Shown: in pieces, positions 27,992 through 37,538 of the stretch
How positions within the stretch are numbered: the stretch's first letter is position 1
Layout: the number at the start of each line of letters is the position of its first letter
NCBI RefSeq assembly: GCF_018223345.1
Contig: NZ_CP073587.1
Coordinates: 35,001-99,000, forward strand
Direction of reading: 5' to 3'
Origin: Shewanella yunxiaonensis
GTDB taxonomy: Bacteria > Pseudomonadota > Gammaproteobacteria > Enterobacterales > Shewanellaceae
DNA length: 64,000 nucleotides
The notes under the pieces: generated by a model
What the model saw: the letters and a program-made list of their open reading frames with translations, nothing else
Database searches by the model: none
Told to the model about the DNA's origin: nothing
Made by a program: the position numbers and the translations under genes

Positions 27992-29709
27992 ATTTCCTGT
28001 TCAAACCGTTTGACTCAGACGACTATCGCCGAGTGTTCTGGGCCCTGTTCTGGCTGACCCTCGTGGTCATGCTGATCGGTGTCGGTCTGCGCTCTCCTTG
28101 GCCAGCTGATGAACCGAGATTCGTAGAAGCAGCCCGTGAAATGGTGGCTAATGGCCAGTGGCTGTTTCCCAGTCGCGGTGGTGAATTTTATCCGGACAAA
28201 CCACCGGTATTCATGTGGGCCATTGCACTTTGTTATCTGATTTTAGGAAACCTCAAATTAGCTTTCCTGTTACCCAACGCATTTTGTGGCTTACTGACCG
28301 TGATGCTGGTGTATGACCTTGGTGCCAAATTGTGGAATGTTCGCACCGGACGCAACGCTGCATTGTTGCTGTTATTGGTACCACAGTTTCTGGTGCAAGT
28401 GAAAAGTGCCCAGATAGATGCCATGGTGATGTGTTGGATTACCGTAGGTTGTTACGGACTGATCCGTCACTTTATGCTTGGTCCGAATTGGCGGTGGTAT
28501 TTTGTTTCTTGGGCGTTTATGGGCCTTGGCGTCATCACCAAAGGGGTTGGCTTTCTGCCATTATTGATGTTGTTGCCTTTAGGGTTCTATGCTTGGCGCC
28601 AACAACTTTATCGCCCTAGTTGGAAGTGGCGGGCGGCATTGGGGCCTTTGGTCATGTTGGCTGTTATTGCTGCTTGGTTGGTGCCAATGGTGTTGACGGT
28701 GTTACACAATGGCTCGCCGGAATACACCGCTTACATGAACAATATTCTGTTTAAGCAAACCGGTCATCGTTACGCTAATGCCTGGCACCATATTAAACCG
28801 TGGTATTTCTTTATTGTCAGTGTGATCCCTTGGTTATGGTTTCCGCTGCCATTTCTCGCGGTCGCGCACTGGAAGACGTTTGTTGCAAAAATAAAGGCTG
28901 ATCCGCAGATTGTCATTCTGTTGGCTTGGGTAGCGCTGGTCGTGCTGTTTTTTAGTATCAGTCCAGGCAAACGTAACCTTTATATTTTACCGGCACTACC
29001 TATCGCCTCTCTGGCCGTTGCTGCTGCATTGCAAGGTGTGGGACAAAGACGCTGGTTTGAATGGCTAGTGACCGGACTGCTGTGGCTGGTCAGTGGGTTA
29101 ACCCTGGCACTGGGCGTGATGGCCGTGATGGAAATGCCCTGGCTGCTGAACAAATTGGATGAGTACACTGACAACCTAGCGGCGTTTGGTTACTTCCTCA
29201 TAGTGATGGCCGTGCTATGGTTGGTGATACTGGGATGGGCACGCCGTTCATTTTCCCTAATCCGCGCCGGAGCCATGACATTTGTTGGTTGGATGTTGTT
29301 TGCTACCTGGGGTTATCAGCTATTAGATTCAGTTCGTACACCCAAAGCGGTGTTGCAGCATACGGCTGAAGTCATAGGTAACGACGCCCAACTCGGTTTG
29401 CTCCATTTTAAAGAGCAGTTCATTTTGTTTTCACCGCTCGACATTACGCATTTCAGTTATCTGGCACCGCTATCTGAGCAAGAACGTAACGCCTGGCGTT
29501 GGATGCTACAGGGTGATAAACGTTATTTGCTGCTACCTGGTGATGACAAATTGCAGTGTTTTGATATGTCGAAAGGGCAAAATATGGGCACAGCTCATCG
29601 TATCGATTGGTACTTGTTGGGCGCGGACGCGTTGCTGCCGACATGCCCTGAACCTGAGCGCGTTGAGATTTATCATACTGAGCGTCCGGGGAAATGGATG
29701 GCAGAATAA
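27988..29709 (+). CDS. family 39 glycosyltransferase (ArnT-like)
   Basis: A 573-residue integral membrane protein with about 12 hydrophobic segments. The first periplasmic loop holds the ArnT-type motif WPADEPRFVEAAREMV, where the acidic residue is catalytic, and YPDKPPVFMW follows. The family moves a sugar from undecaprenyl phosphate to lipid A or protein in the periplasm. It overlaps the VTT gene by the ATGA junction, so the three genes form one operon that should decorate an envelope acceptor. Whether this is aminoarabinose cannot be told; no arnA/B/D genes are nearby. Confidence 0.85.
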   Translation: MNFLFKPFDSDDYRRVFWALFWLTLVVMLIGVGLRSPWPADEPRFVEAAREMVANGQWLFPSRGGEFYPDKPPVFMWAIALCYLILGNLKLAFLLPNAFCGLLTVMLVYDLGAKLWNVRTGRNAALLLLLVPQFLVQVKSAQIDAMVMCWITVGCYGLIRHFMLGPNWRWYFVSWAFMGLGVITKGVGFLPLLMLLPLGFYAWRQQLYRPSWKWRAALGPLVMLAVIAAWLVPMVLTVLHNGSPEYTAYMNNILFKQTGHRYANAWHHIKPWYFFIVSVIPWLWFPLPFLAVAHWKTFVAKIKADPQIVILLAWVALVVLFFSISPGKRNLYILPALPIASLAVAAALQGVGQRRWFEWLVTGLLWLVSGLTLALGVMAVMEMPWLLNKLDEYTDNLAAFGYFLIVMAVLWLVILGWARRSFSLIRAGAMTFVGWMLFATWGYQLLDSVRTPKAVLQHTAEVIGNDAQLGLLHFKEQFILFSPLDITHFSYLAPLSEQERNAWRWMLQGDKRYLLLPGDDKLQCFDMSKGQNMGTAHRIDWYLLGADALLPTCPEPERVEIYHTERPGKWMAE

Positions 29710-29732
29710 GTGGACTATCAGTGAGATGACAG

Positions 29733-29773
29733 GCAATAAAAAACCGCAGTGACATCTGCGGTTTTTTATTGCT
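29733..29773. terminator. bidirectional terminator after GT39 gene
   Basis: A long perfect stem (GCAATAAAAAACCGCAG and its complement) with a 6-base loop and flanking A/T runs lies between the convergent GT39 and sulA-like genes. Confidence 0.92.
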
Positions 29774-29801
29774 GTATGAGGAATCAAATTAATAGGTGCG
29801 G

Positions 29802-30287
29802 TTAATGCACGGCCTGCAATCGGGGAAGTGGAGTTGCATTATCCGCACAGGAACTGGTTTCTAGCACAATTCCCATGGCCCGTGCACTTTTGGCAACAAG
29901 CTGCAATCGACGTTTATCTTTGTGATCCAGCTGTTCGACCCAACTGATCACCGCACTGGAAGTGCCGCTGGTCAGTGCTTTTTCTGTGGCCCACAAGGCT
30001 TCAACTTCGTCGCGGGCGCGAACCTGCAATACGCGATCCATCCTCACTCCAGCCCGCGCGAGCAGTTCTTTGTAACCTATGGCATTCTCAGGATTAATCA
30101 GCACAATCCAGCGGCCCTGCTGACTTAATTGTGCCAATTGTGCACTCAGCTGCTGTAATTCCTGACGTCCATGACTGCGTGTCGTTAAATTGGCAATCCC
30201 CATTTGCTGCCAGGCGCTATCAGTCGGATAAATCGCTTCCTGCCATAACCCCGGATGTCTGGGGGCGTTACCCATCACAATGCTCAT
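29802..30287 (-). CDS. sulA: SulA-like SOS cell-division inhibitor
   Basis: A 161-residue protein overlapping the lexA stop by 4 bases. It shows the COG5404-type core [24 protein letters not shown] followed by a segment [23 protein letters not shown] that resembles the RecA-fold part of SulA. In E. coli SulA binds FtsZ to halt division during DNA damage; here it is encoded in the lexA operon rather than alone. Control by LexA through the boxes at 30913-30947 follows from position. Sequence conservation with E. coli SulA is weak to the eye, so function is probable rather than certain. Confidence 0.78.
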   Translation of the reverse strand: MSIVMGNAPRHPGLWQEAIYPTDSAWQQMGIANLTTRSHGRQELQQLSAQLAQLSQQGRWIVLINPENAIGYKELLARAGVRMDRVLQVRARDEVEALWATEKALTSGTSSAVISWVEQLDHKDKRRLQLVAKSARAMGIVLETSSCADNATPLPRLQAVH

Positions 30288-30904
30288 AGCCAGTCTCCAT
30301 TACGAATTACGCCTACGGCCAGACCTTCAATGGTCAGTGGCTGACAGGTGAGGTCCACTCTAATCGGTTGATAATCATCATTTTCAGGATGTAGTAAAAC
30401 GATGTTGCCTTTCTTTTCAAACCGCTTAACGGTGACATCATCTTCAACGCGGGCAACCACAACTTGTCCATTACGCGCTTCTTGCACTTTGTGCACGGCA
30501 AGCAGATCGCCTTCAAGAATGCCGATGTTTTTCATACTGTCACCGCGTACGCGTAACAGAAAATCAGCACTGGGATGAAACATGGCCGGATCCACCTGGT
30601 AATATTGCTCTACGTGTTGCTGCGCCAGAATAGGTTCACCAGCGGCTACCTGGCCAATTAGCGGCAAGCCGGTTTCTTCTTGAGCGGTTTCATCCATAGG
30701 TAATCGGATACCGCGGGAGGTGCCCGGCATGATTTCAATACACCCTTTTTTGGCCAGTGCTTTAAGGTGTTCTTCTGCCGCGTTTGCGCTTTTAAAGCCT
30801 AAACGACTGGCAATTTCGGCCCGTGTTGGCGGCATACCGGTCTCGGCAATATTGTGCTTAATCAGCTCCAGTATTTGCGCTTGTCGTGGTGTCAGTGGTC
30901 TCAT
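30284..30904 (-). CDS. lexA: SOS repressor LexA
   Basis: A 206-residue repressor and self-cleaving protease. The N-terminal winged helix spans 1-70 ([25 protein letters not shown]), the cleavage site is VAAGEP (Ala-Gly near 84-85), the catalytic serine lies in [10 protein letters not shown] (near 122) and the lysine in [14 protein letters not shown] (near 159). When RecA filaments form, LexA cuts itself and frees SOS genes. It is divergent from plsB, as in E. coli, with two SOS boxes in the gap. Its operon continues to the sulA-like gene. Confidence 0.97.
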   Translation of the reverse strand: MRPLTPRQAQILELIKHNIAETGMPPTRAEIASRLGFKSANAAEEHLKALAKKGCIEIMPGTSRGIRLPMDETAQEETGLPLIGQVAAGEPILAQQHVEQYYQVDPAMFHPSADFLLRVRGDSMKNIGILEGDLLAVHKVQEARNGQVVVARVEDDVTVKRFEKKGNIVLLHPENDDYQPIRVDLTCQPLTIEGLAVGVIRNGDWL

Positions 30905-30912
30905 ATTGATTC

Positions 30913-30928
30913 CTGTTTTTTCATACAG
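30913..30928. promoter_or_regulatory. SOS box 1 (LexA operator)
   Basis: CTGT-N8-ACAG is a full-consensus half-site pair, 9 bases upstream of the lexA start codon. It pairs with the second box 4 bases further on, an arrangement also found for E. coli lexA. Confidence 0.85.
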
Positions 30929-30931
30929 TAA

Positions 30932-30947
30932 CTGTTAGTATATACAG
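30932..30947. promoter_or_regulatory. SOS box 2 (LexA operator)
   Basis: CTGTTAGTATATACAG matches the LexA consensus CTGT-N8-ACAG with an AT-rich centre close to the ideal alternation. The strongest LexA site in the window; autoregulation of lexA is expected, and the divergent plsB promoter lies nearby. Confidence 0.92.
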
Positions 30948-31055
30948 TATTTTTGATAGCGCAAGTATTAACCAGTTATCAGACTGTTGGCTAAGCCTTA
31001 GCGTATTCTGGTATTCTACGGGGTCATTGACCGAGGTTTAGATTCTAACAACACG

Positions 31056-33476
31056 ATGTCCAAACAAGACTCAATCTGGCGCACATCGCTGCGTTGGCTG
31101 CAGCGGCAGCTGGTGCACACAGTGGTTGTGCCACAGGATCCATTCACTGACTTGAATCTGGATCCATCAAAACCAATGGCGTATGTGGTGAAAACCGAAT
31201 CCCTCAGTGATATTGCTGCATTAGCAGATGTCACCGATAAGCTGGGATTGCCAAGTCCGTACGCTCCTCTCGTGGTGGGTGATGAACACTTGCCACGTGT
31301 GGTTTGCCTGGAAGGGGCTAAACCGCTGTTCGGGAGCCGCAAAGGTATACTGCCGTTTCTTAACAGCTTTACCCAACTGTTAAATCTGCATAAATCTGAC
31401 CGTTCACTGGATATCCAGCTGGTGCCGGTAAGCCTTTATTGGGGACGTACCCCTGGCAAAGAAGACGACTCGATGCGCGCTGCGGTATTTGAGCGGGAGA
31501 ACCCTACCTGGCTGCGTAAGTTTCTGATGATCCTTTTTCTTGGTCGTGACAACTTTGTGCAGTTTTCCAATGCGGTGTCATTGCGCTTCATGGCGGATGA
31601 ACATGGCACCGACCAAGCGATTGCACACAAATTATCGCGGGTGGCTCGGGTACATTTCCGCCGTCAGCGTAAAGTGATGACCGGTCCGGTATTGCCCAAT
31701 CGGCAGGCACTGTTTGCCGACCTGCTGCAGTCAGAAAATCTGATCAAGGCAATCAAAGAGGAAGCGGACAGCAAGAAGAGCACCGAAATAGAAGCGCGTT
31801 CTCAGGCCGAAGCTTATCTGGACGAAATCGCCGCTGACTATTCTGATAGTCTCATTCGCGTCTCCAAACGACTACTCACGCTGTTGTGGCACAAGCTCTA
31901 TCGCGGGATTTCTATTCGAGGCGCGGAGCATGTGCGGCAACTGCATCATGATGGCCATGAAATTGTCTATGTACCGTGCCATCGTAGCCACATGGATTAT
32001 CTGTTGCTGTCTTACCTGCTGTATTTCGAAGGCATGGTGCCACCGCATATTGCCGCAGGGATTAACCTCAATTTTTGGCCGGCCGGGCCGTTATTCCGAC
32101 GGGGTGGGGCATTCTTCATTCGGCGGAGTTTCAATGGCAATAAGCTCTATACCGCCGTATTTAAAGAATATCTCGATCAACTGTTTGCTAAGGGCTACTC
32201 GGTAGAGTATTTCACCGAAGGTGGCCGTTCCCGCACTGGCAGATTGCTGTCACCTAAAACCGGGATGCTGGCGATGACGGTCAATTCTGTACTGCGTGGC
32301 ATTGATCGGCCTGTAACCTTAGTCCCGGTTTATCTGGGCTATGACCATGTGATGGAAGTGGCGACCTATCTGAAAGAGCTTAGCGGACGGAAGAAGCAAA
32401 AAGAGTCAGTATGGCAGGTCCTCGGTGCTGTGCGTAAATTAGGTAACTTTGGCCGGGTATATGTGAACTTTGGCGAACCGATTAACCTGCAAAGCTTTTT
32501 AACCGCTGCGGCTCCTGATTGGCGTGATGAAATGTCCGCTGAGCCGGATCAAAAGCCCGTATGGCTGACCCCGATGGTGAATAATCTTGCCAGTCGAGTG
32601 ATGACACATATCAACGATGCGGCTGCGGCCACGTCGGTTGCCCTGATTAGTCTGGTGTTGTTGTCCACCAAGCAACATGCCTTAGCGCGTAAGACGTTAG
32701 AAGCGCAACTGGATTTCTATTTGGATCTGCTGCAGCAGGTGCCTTATACCAGTTATGGTTCGGTGGCCGAAGGCGATGGTCATGAATTATTGCGCCAGGG
32801 CATAGAGCTGAATAAATTTTGTGTAGATAATGATGGACTTGGTGATATTGTTTCGATTGACGAAAAAGTCGCAATTACCATGACTTATTATCGCAACAAC
32901 GTGCTGCATTTGTTTGCGATCCCGGCATTGGTTGCCAGCTGTTTGCTGCGTGCAGAACTGAGCAGTCGGGAACAGCTACGGGACGTTTTGCCGAAGTTTT
33001 TCGCGTTACTGCAGGCGGAACTGTTCATGGGACAAAAGGCGTTGCCGCATTATATCGATGCGATATTACAACGTTTTGAAGCAGCCGGTTACCTGACACC
33101 GGGGACGTTAAAGGTAACCGAAAGCGGTATTAACACCTTAGGCTTGCTTGCCGAGACAATGGGCGAGACCTTACAGCGTTATGCCATTATTTTTAATTTA
33201 TTATCGGCGCATCCGGAAATTGAGCGGGGCGATTTGGAAAGCGAGAGTCATCTGCTAGCCAGTCGTTTGGGGGCTTTGCACGGTATCACTGCGCCAGAGT
33301 TTTACGATAAGAAGCTTTATGCCATGCTCAGCATCCGTTTGAAGGAGCTGGGGTATTTATGCGGCTCTGACAACCAGCAGGCAATCCACCAGATGCGGGA
33401 TTACACCAATCTGCTGTTGCGGCCAGAGATCCGTAAAACCATTGAGGATAGTATCCAGATAAGACAGGAGTCTTGA
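31056..33476 (+). CDS. plsB: glycerol-3-phosphate 1-O-acyltransferase PlsB
   Basis: An 806-residue inner-membrane-associated enzyme acylating glycerol 3-phosphate, the first step of phospholipid synthesis. The acyltransferase motifs are all present: [10 protein letters not shown] (I, catalytic His and Asp, about residue 310), GAFFIRRSF (II), [10 protein letters not shown] (III) and [11 protein letters not shown] (IV). Length is typical of gammaproteobacterial PlsB. Uses the product of gpsA (9739). Divergent from lexA as in E. coli. Its stop codon overlaps the start of the next gene by one base. Confidence 0.96.
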   Translation: MSKQDSIWRTSLRWLQRQLVHTVVVPQDPFTDLNLDPSKPMAYVVKTESLSDIAALADVTDKLGLPSPYAPLVVGDEHLPRVVCLEGAKPLFGSRKGILPFLNSFTQLLNLHKSDRSLDIQLVPVSLYWGRTPGKEDDSMRAAVFERENPTWLRKFLMILFLGRDNFVQFSNAVSLRFMADEHGTDQAIAHKLSRVARVHFRRQRKVMTGPVLPNRQALFADLLQSENLIKAIKEEADSKKSTEIEARSQAEAYLDEIAADYSDSLIRVSKRLLTLLWHKLYRGISIRGAEHVRQLHHDGHEIVYVPCHRSHMDYLLLSYLLYFEGMVPPHIAAGINLNFWPAGPLFRRGGAFFIRRSFNGNKLYTAVFKEYLDQLFAKGYSVEYFTEGGRSRTGRLLSPKTGMLAMTVNSVLRGIDRPVTLVPVYLGYDHVMEVATYLKELSGRKKQKESVWQVLGAVRKLGNFGRVYVNFGEPINLQSFLTAAAPDWRDEMSAEPDQKPVWLTPMVNNLASRVMTHINDAAAATSVALISLVLLSTKQHALARKTLEAQLDFYLDLLQQVPYTSYGSVAEGDGHELLRQGIELNKFCVDNDGLGDIVSIDEKVAITMTYYRNNVLHLFAIPALVASCLLRAELSSREQLRDVLPKFFALLQAELFMGQKALPHYIDAILQRFEAAGYLTPGTLKVTESGINTLGLLAETMGETLQRYAIIFNLLSAHPEIERGDLESESHLLASRLGALHGITAPEFYDKKLYAMLSIRLKELGYLCGSDNQQAIHQMRDYTNLLLRPEIRKTIEDSIQIRQES

Positions 33477-34723
33477 TGAACACTCAGGATGTCAGCGCCA
33501 AAGCCCCCTCCCTGCTTGGCGGTGCAATGATTATTGCGGGTACCACTGTCGGTGCCGGCATGTTTTCTCTGCCAGTGGTTGGCGCCGGTATGTGGTTTGG
33601 TTATTCGGTCGTCATGTTGCTGGTGGTGTGGTTCTGCATGTTAATGTCCGGGCTGTTACTGCTGGAAACTAACCTGCATTTTGAACCCGGCGCCAGCTTT
33701 GACACCCTGACCCGCAAGACCCTCGGACAGTTCTGGCGGGTCCTGAATGGGGCCTCCATTGCCTTTGTGCTATACATCCTGACTTATGCCTATATCAGCG
33801 GCGGCGGTTCTATCGTCAATCACTATCTCGCCGGCTCTGGGGTGAGTCTGCCGCAGAGCGCCGCAGCGCTGATGTTTGCGCTGGTGTTGTCGGTAATTGT
33901 ATTTATCAGTACCAAAGCCGTTGATCGCGTGACCTCCATTATGATCGGCGGCATGGTGATTAGTTTCCTGTTGGCGATTGGTCATCTATTTTCCGGGGTA
34001 GACAGTGTGAAATTGTGGCAGCCTGACGGACCACAACACTTTACACCTTACCTGTGGGCAGCCATTCCGTTCGGGCTGGCAAGCTTCGGTTATCACGGCA
34101 ACGTCCCATCTTTGGTGAAGTATTACGGCCATCGTCCAGCATTGATCGTTAAGGCACTGTTTATCGGGACCTTCATCGCCTTGGTTATCTATCTTGGGTG
34201 GCTGGTGGCGACCATGGGGAACCTGCAACGTAGTGCTTTTTCGGCAATTATTGAGCAGGGTGGCAACATGGGCGTACTGGTGGCGGCATTGAGTAAAACT
34301 ATGCCCTCCGGAATGCTGGATACCATGTTGACCTTATTCGCAAACCTGGCGGTTGCATCGTCTTTCCTAGGAGTAACGCTGGGCTTGTTCGATTATGTGG
34401 CAGATCTGTTTGGCTTCGATGATAGCCGCATTGGTCGGATTAAAACCGCGTTGGTCACCTTTATTCCCCCAACAGTTATGGGGGTGTTGTTTCCGAACGG
34501 CTTCCTGATCGCAATCGGTTTCGCAGCGCTCGCGGCCACTATCTGGGCTGTGATAGTGCCAGCGCTGATGGCTTACCGTTCTCGGCAGATGTTTGCCGAA
34601 GCTAAACGTTTCCAGGTACCTGGTGGCACCGCGTTAATTGTGGTAATCGTCGCGTTTGGCGTATTAACCGCAGCATGTCATCTGTTGGTGATGGCGGATA
34701 TTTTGCCGCAATTTCGCGGATAA
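33476..34723 (+). CDS. aromatic amino acid permease (HAAAP family, TyrP/Mtr-like)
   Basis: A 415-residue inner-membrane transporter with about 11 helices. The N-terminus has GGAMIIAGTTVGAGMFSLPVV, the conserved first helix of the hydroxy/aromatic amino acid permease family, and the internal AAIPFGLASFGYHGNVPSLVKYY is also typical. Likely imports tyrosine or tryptophan with protons; the sequence does not tell which. The ATG overlaps the plsB stop by one base (TGATG), with GGAG 6 bases before it, so translation is coupled. A TTG three bases earlier is a less likely start. Confidence 0.85.
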   Translation: MNTQDVSAKAPSLLGGAMIIAGTTVGAGMFSLPVVGAGMWFGYSVVMLLVVWFCMLMSGLLLLETNLHFEPGASFDTLTRKTLGQFWRVLNGASIAFVLYILTYAYISGGGSIVNHYLAGSGVSLPQSAAALMFALVLSVIVFISTKAVDRVTSIMIGGMVISFLLAIGHLFSGVDSVKLWQPDGPQHFTPYLWAAIPFGLASFGYHGNVPSLVKYYGHRPALIVKALFIGTFIALVIYLGWLVATMGNLQRSAFSAIIEQGGNMGVLVAALSKTMPSGMLDTMLTLFANLAVASSFLGVTLGLFDYVADLFGFDDSRIGRIKTALVTFIPPTVMGVLFPNGFLIAIGFAALAATIWAVIVPALMAYRSRQMFAEAKRFQVPGGTALIVVIVAFGVLTAACHLLVMADILPQFRG

Positions 34724-34750
34724 CGCGGATAATTTGAGCGGTTGTCGGTA

Positions 34751-34785
34751 CGGCTTGTCAGTGTGATGGCAAGCCGCTTGACTTT
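34751..34785 (+). terminator. possible terminator hairpin after the permease
   Basis: A 10-bp stem CGGCTTGTCA / TGGCAAGCCG (one G-T pair) with a 6-base loop is followed by only a short, broken T-run. It could end plsB-permease transcription before tRNA-Gly. Confidence 0.35.
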
Positions 34786-34836
34786 GTGCTTAAAGTCAGT
34801 AATTTATGGTGCCACTGCGATGCAGTCACGTCATTT

Positions 34837-34910
34837 GCGGGTGTAGTTCAATGGTAGAACGGCAGCTTCCCAAGCTGCATACGAGGGTTCGATTCCCTTC
34901 ACCCGCTCCA
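34837..34910 (+). tRNA. tRNA-Gly (anticodon CCC)
   Basis: A 74-base cloverleaf with acceptor stem GCGGGTG / CACCCGC, anticodon loop TTCCCAA (anticodon CCC), T-arm GGTTCGATTCC, and encoded CCA. It closely matches E. coli glyU. It stands alone, with no mobile element next to it. Confidence 0.96.
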
Positions 34911-35002
34911 ATCGATTTCTCTTGATATTTCCTCACTCATGCGTGCGTTAGCGCTATCTTCTGCTTTAATAAAAATGCGACTCAGCCAAGCAGGATTGCG
35001 TT

Positions 35003-35776
35003 ATGAAGATTGCACATTATGAACAGGGATACCCCTGCTGGAGTGAACTGGCCAGTACCCAGTACGAGCAAGCTAAGGTGTTTTACCAGCGTCTCTTTAA
35101 TTGGCAGTATCAGGATATGCCATTACCGCAAGGGGCATATGCTATTGCCAGTCTGCATGGTGAGGATGTCGGTGCTATTTATCAACAACAAGCGCAGCAA
35201 AACATGCCGAGCCAATGGATCGCCTATTTCGCCGTAGATAGTGTGGATGCAACGATAACGGCGGTACATGCGGCTGGTGGTCAGTTATTACTGGGACCAC
35301 ATCAAGTGGGGGACGCGGGGCGCATGGCGATGTTTACCGATCCAGACGGCGCCAAATTTGCGGTATGGCAGGCCAACAATCATCCTGGCGCAGGACGCTT
35401 TGATGAAACCAACAGTTTGTGTTGGGTCGAGTTGGTGTGCAAAAATCCAAAGACTGCCCGTGATTTTTATCCGCAGATTTTTGGCTGGCTGCCGCGTATC
35501 AGTAGCAATCCTGATTTTGACTATACCGAGTGGCAGTTGGCCGATGTGAGCCTGGGCGGTATGATGCAAATGCCGCGGGAATGGGGGGCGATGGCGCCTT
35601 ATTGGATGCTGTATTTTGCGGTTGACGATTGTGATGCCACCGTGGAAGTCGCATCGGAGATGGGAGGCACGATATTGGTGCCTCCCAATGACATCCCAGA
35701 GGTGGGGCGATTCGCTGTGCTCAACGACCCAACCGGCGCGACTTTTGCCATTATCCGTTTGTCGCCAGTGCTTTAA
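35003..35776 (+). CDS. two-domain VOC (glyoxalase/bleomycin-resistance fold) protein
   Basis: A 257-residue protein made of two vicinal-oxygen-chelate domains (about 1-125 and 135-255). Each shows the pattern E/W-L..T...A..FY..LF.W (CWSELASTQYEQAKVFYQRLFNW; CWVELVCKNPKTARDFYPQIFGW) and a closing D..GA.FA (DPDGAKFAVWQ; DPTGATFAIIR). The family includes metal-dependent dioxygenases, glyoxalases and antibiotic-binding proteins; the substrate cannot be told. Its stop overlaps the convergent RNase gene by 4 bases. Confidence 0.82.
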   Translation: MKIAHYEQGYPCWSELASTQYEQAKVFYQRLFNWQYQDMPLPQGAYAIASLHGEDVGAIYQQQAQQNMPSQWIAYFAVDSVDATITAVHAAGGQLLLGPHQVGDAGRMAMFTDPDGAKFAVWQANNHPGAGRFDETNSLCWVELVCKNPKTARDFYPQIFGWLPRISSNPDFDYTEWQLADVSLGGMMQMPREWGAMAPYWMLYFAVDDCDATVEVASEMGGTILVPPNDIPEVGRFAVLNDPTGATFAIIRLSPVL

Positions 35777-36789
35777 GGGCGGTCGATACGGAATTTTCGG
35801 CCACAATTGCCTGGGCGAACTGCTGCAGCTTCAGTCAATAATTGTGTCAGTGGGGCGTCATCCGCAATGGTTGCTGGCAGTGAGATGCGGATTTCAGTCA
35901 ACATCTGGTTATCACATTTCAGCGTCAGCTTATGCTCACTTCCGGCGCCAAAAGCTTGTTTCCAGGCGTTGATAAAATCCTGCTTTTTCACTGTGCCGCC
36001 GAGGTGATAACTGATGAAACTGATAAGTGGTGTCGCATCATTGACCTGTTGGGCGAGCTCGGTGGCGAGTTGGAAATAGTGATTGGGCTGTTCATCGCGG
36101 CAACTACCGTGTTTCCAATACTCATGTCGTTCCAGACAGCTGCCGTAAGCATAGCTGGGCATCAGCTGTTTTAACGTCGAAGATGTTTTGTCATCGAGAG
36201 GCAGTGCTGGATAATCGCAGAAATTTTTCGGTTGCTGTTTGACCGCACCACAATAACCATAGCTGTTGCCACAATTGCTGTTATTGGGCCATAAGCCGTG
36301 CAGCGTGAAATGTCCCGCCGCATAACTCTTGCGAGATATCGCTTTGCATTCCGGCTTATTGCTGCCATGTAACTCACAAAAAGCACTTTGCCAGGATAGG
36401 GCTAATACCTGACTGTCGAAGTGCTGCTGCAGATTACATTTGTTAGCGACTGGGGCCGCAACAATCGCCGGGGTCTTGAGATGACCGCATTCAGCGGCAA
36501 TCCAGCGTAAAGGCGCTTGAGGCGACTCGGTTGTTACCCTAAACCAGTGTGGGTTCGGCGTTCCAAGCACTTCTTTAACAATAAACTCTTGTCCGGGCGT
36601 ACTGAACAGGTTGTTAGGGTTGGTGTGCTTGTTTTTCGATTGATATAACGGACATTTGCGATCGGCGATAAAGCTACCGTCATCGACAGGTGCAGCCAGG
36701 CTGTTGTGGCAGATCCCCAGTAACAGCGTGATGCTTAATATGGTTTTAACCTTACCGCTCAGATTAAAACGATATTCAGTGATTGGCAT
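35773..36789 (-). CDS. rna: ribonuclease T2 family protein (RNase I)
   Basis: A 338-residue periplasmic endoribonuclease. A signal peptide (about 10-32, ending LAA) is followed by an unrecognised region of about 100 residues with two cysteines, then the T2 domain with both active-site segments: FTLHGLWPNN (CAS1) and RHEYWKHGSC (CAS2), keeping the catalytic histidines and Glu/Lys. It should degrade RNA to 2',3'-cyclic nucleotides in the periplasm. E. coli RNase I is about 268 residues, so the N-terminal addition is notable. Start is the ATG at 36789; I saw no strong ribosome-binding site. Confidence 0.88.
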   Translation of the reverse strand: MPITEYRFNLSGKVKTILSITLLLGICHNSLAAPVDDGSFIADRKCPLYQSKNKHTNPNNLFSTPGQEFIVKEVLGTPNPHWFRVTTESPQAPLRWIAAECGHLKTPAIVAAPVANKCNLQQHFDSQVLALSWQSAFCELHGSNKPECKAISRKSYAAGHFTLHGLWPNNSNCGNSYGYCGAVKQQPKNFCDYPALPLDDKTSSTLKQLMPSYAYGSCLERHEYWKHGSCRDEQPNHYFQLATELAQQVNDATPLISFISYHLGGTVKKQDFINAWKQAFGAGSEHKLTLKCDNQMLTEIRISLPATIADDAPLTQLLTEAAAVRPGNCGRKFRIDRP

Positions 36790-37009
36790 TAGTGAAATCC
36801 TGGTTTCAAGTCTTTGATAAAGCCAATTAAAATTATTGATTTCCCTTAGTATTTTGACCGAAAACAGCGGGTACTGATATTACGGCAATGCTCGCAGGTG
36901 TTGATTTGATGTCAGGCGCAATTGTTCTACTGCGATAGCCGCTGGCCTAGGGTAATTAACTTAACCCTTGGCGATAATGGCTATCGTTGATTGCGTTGTT
37001 ACTACGGCA

Positions 37010-37504
37010 TCACTCCTCTTCTGGTTTAAAGGGCTGGTATTGAATTGCATTAACATACCATTCTTTTAGGCCCGATGGCGTCTGAACTCTGACTTCATCA
37101 TCTACCTGTTTACCAATAAGCGCTCTGGCCATCGGGGAATCGATAGTGATGTAGCCCTTCTTGGTGTCGATCTCGTCTTTGCCAACAATCCGGTACTGCA
37201 CGACTGTGCCCGCGTCATTCTCCAACTCGACCCAGGCACCAAAAAAGATTTTGCCTTCCTGTTTGTGGGAGTAATCAACGATAGTCAGTTCGTCCAGACG
37301 TTTAGCCAGGTAACGTACCCGGCGATCAATTTGTCGCAAAAGACGCTTATTGTAGGTGTAATCGGCGTTCTCTGAGCGATCACCTTGTGCGGCAGCTTCC
37401 TGAACTTTTAGCGTAATTTCAGGGCGATACTGTTTCCAGAGATATTTCAGTTCCCGATCCAGCGCTTCCCATCCCTTGCGGGTGATCAGATGTGCATTAC
37501 TCAT
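37010..37504 (-). CDS. greB: transcription elongation factor GreB
   Basis: A 164-residue factor that enters the RNA polymerase secondary channel and stimulates cleavage of backtracked RNA. The N-terminal coiled coil (1-75) carries the tip residues in GDRSENADYTY; the C-terminal FKBP-like domain spans 80-160. GreB is favoured over GreA by the basic N-terminal stretch (KYLWKQYRPEIT) and length. It precedes modE's 3' end by 34 bases on the same strand... it lies downstream of modE and could share its transcript. Confidence 0.93.
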   Translation of the reverse strand: MSNAHLITRKGWEALDRELKYLWKQYRPEITLKVQEAAAQGDRSENADYTYNKRLLRQIDRRVRYLAKRLDELTIVDYSHKQEGKIFFGAWVELENDAGTVVQYRIVGKDEIDTKKGYITIDSPMARALIGKQVDDEVRVQTPSGLKEWYVNAIQYQPFKPEEE

Positions 37505-37538
37505 TGAGGTTCGTGCTAATCCTGCGATACGTCATGTG

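Noticed and set aside
29802..30287. Calling the gene after lexA a RecA- or ImuA-type protein
   Set aside because: It has no Walker motif and is too short; position and core pattern fit a SulA-like protein better.
34837..34910. tRNA-Gly as an integration site for a mobile element
   Set aside because: No integrase and no repeated 3' tRNA end was seen in the flanks.
35288..35806. 172-codon frame antisense to the VOC gene
   Set aside because: The VOC gene on the other strand shows two complete domain motifs; this frame shows none.
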